Below, piece after piece: positions 5,230-5,404 of a stretch of DNA of 5,404 nt. Source of the stretch: an uncultured Lachnospiraceae bacterium. GTDB lineage: Bacteria; Bacillota_A; Clostridia; Lachnospirales; Lachnospiraceae. The stretch is from contig CACXDR010000194.1 in NCBI GenBank assembly GCA_902766415.1, forward strand, positions 1 through 5,404, written 5' to 3'. How positions within the stretch are numbered: position 1 is the stretch's first letter; every line of letters begins with the position of its first letter. Below the pieces are notes generated by a model. That model saw only the letters and a program-made list of their open reading frames with translations, did not search any database and had not been told where the DNA came from. A program made the translations under genes and the position numbers.

Positions 5230-5238
5230 ATTTTACCA
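5230..5238 (-). promoter_or_regulatory. Candidate extended -10 promoter of folC
   Basis: The minus strand reads TGGTAAAAT, an extended -10 box one base away from TATAAT. The -35 region at 16-17 bp (around GTTCTGT) is poor. Transcription would start near 5223, giving a leader of about 14 bases that contains the ribosome site. A more distant promoter near 5350-5360 is also possible. Confidence 0.45.
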
Positions 5239-5250
5239 CGTTTCCGGAGG

Positions 5251-5312
5251 CACAGAACAGGAGCGGGCCATTTTCTGCGGACACAGAACAGCAGCAGGTC
5301 CTTTTCCGCATG
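5251..5312. repeat. Imperfect 31-bp tandem duplication upstream of folC
   Basis: CACAGAACAG occurs at 5251-5260 and 5282-5291, and the similarity continues through the rest of each unit (GGCCATTTTCTGC against GGTCCTTTTCCGC). By hand alignment 23 of the first 30 positions match. It lies just upstream of the putative folC -10 box. The role is unknown; it may be a decayed duplication or a regulator site pair. Confidence 0.55.
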
Positions 5313-5348
5313 ATATACAAGTTACCGTTTTCATTTTCAAGCCGGAAA

Positions 5349-5363
5349 GAGTATAATATACTC
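5349..5363. promoter_or_regulatory. 15-bp AT-rich palindrome containing a plus-strand TATAAT
   Basis: GAGTATAATATACTC has perfect 7-bp arms around one base. It contains TATAAT at 5352-5357 on the plus strand, with TTTTCA (5328-5333) 18 bp upstream as a moderate -35. This could be a promoter for a gene to the right of the window, a distal folC promoter on the other strand, or an operator. Nothing in view decides between these. Confidence 0.3.
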
Positions 5364-5370
5364 ATATATT

Positions 5371-5398
5371 CTGCGCATAAAGATCAAATACAGCGCAG
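5371..5398. repeat. Short inverted repeat near the right edge
   Basis: CTGCGC (5371-5376) and GCGCAG (5393-5398) are exact complements separated by 16 bases. The pair could be an operator or a loose stem in the leader of a gene to the right. There is no T-run, so it is not a terminator. Confidence 0.3.
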
Positions 5399-5404
5399 GG
5401 ATCA

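Noticed and set aside
5210..5365. A 52-residue N-terminal extension of FolC from ATG 5365
   Set aside because: It has no FolC similarity, it contains the tandem repeats and a promoter-like box, and a good ribosome site precedes the ATG at 5209.

Overview
The window looks like chromosomal DNA from a GC-rich, Gram-positive-type bacterium, most plausibly a Firmicute of the class Clostridia. The evidence is strong AGGAGG-type ribosome binding sites, one perfect sigma-A/sigma-70 promoter, and clostridial-looking HicA and FolC sequences. Hand counts of sample 60-base lines give about 35-48% G+C over the hicAB region, against about 60% in the epimerase gene and up to about 75% in folC. No marker fixes the genus.

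Layout from left to right. Positions 1-879 (minus) hold the first 293 codons of a GLUG-repeat surface lipoprotein that runs off the left edge. Two bases upstream of its start ends hicB (882-1250, minus), a complete antitoxin. Before it lies hicA (1265-1487, minus), the mRNA-interferase toxin, broken by one extra G in a G5 run. A textbook promoter (1505-1533, minus) with an 8-bp direct repeat in its spacer drives hicAB and possibly the lipoprotein. A 247-bp divergent intergenic region separates this from a DUF4432 aldose 1-epimerase-like gene (1735-2721, plus). An MscS-type mechanosensitive channel gene follows (2903-3738, plus), broken by one missing base in a T run. Convergent with it is folC (3773-5209, minus), the folylpolyglutamate/dihydrofolate synthase. 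Positions 5210-5404 carry the folC leader and several short repeats.

The most unusual structure is a composite repeat of about 107 bp: two GGGGACTGTCCCC-centred palindromes exactly 79 bp apart, joined by a diverged spacer. It occurs twice in direct orientation (2724-2830 and 3705-3811, an exact 981-bp offset) and brackets mscS. The right copy also encodes the C-terminal tails and both stop codons of the convergent mscS and folC genes.

There is no obvious shared pathway: sugar anomer handling, osmotic protection and folate metabolism sit beside a decayed toxin-antitoxin module and a surface protein. Both broken genes have single-base indels in homopolymers, so sequencing error must be excluded before either is called inactive.
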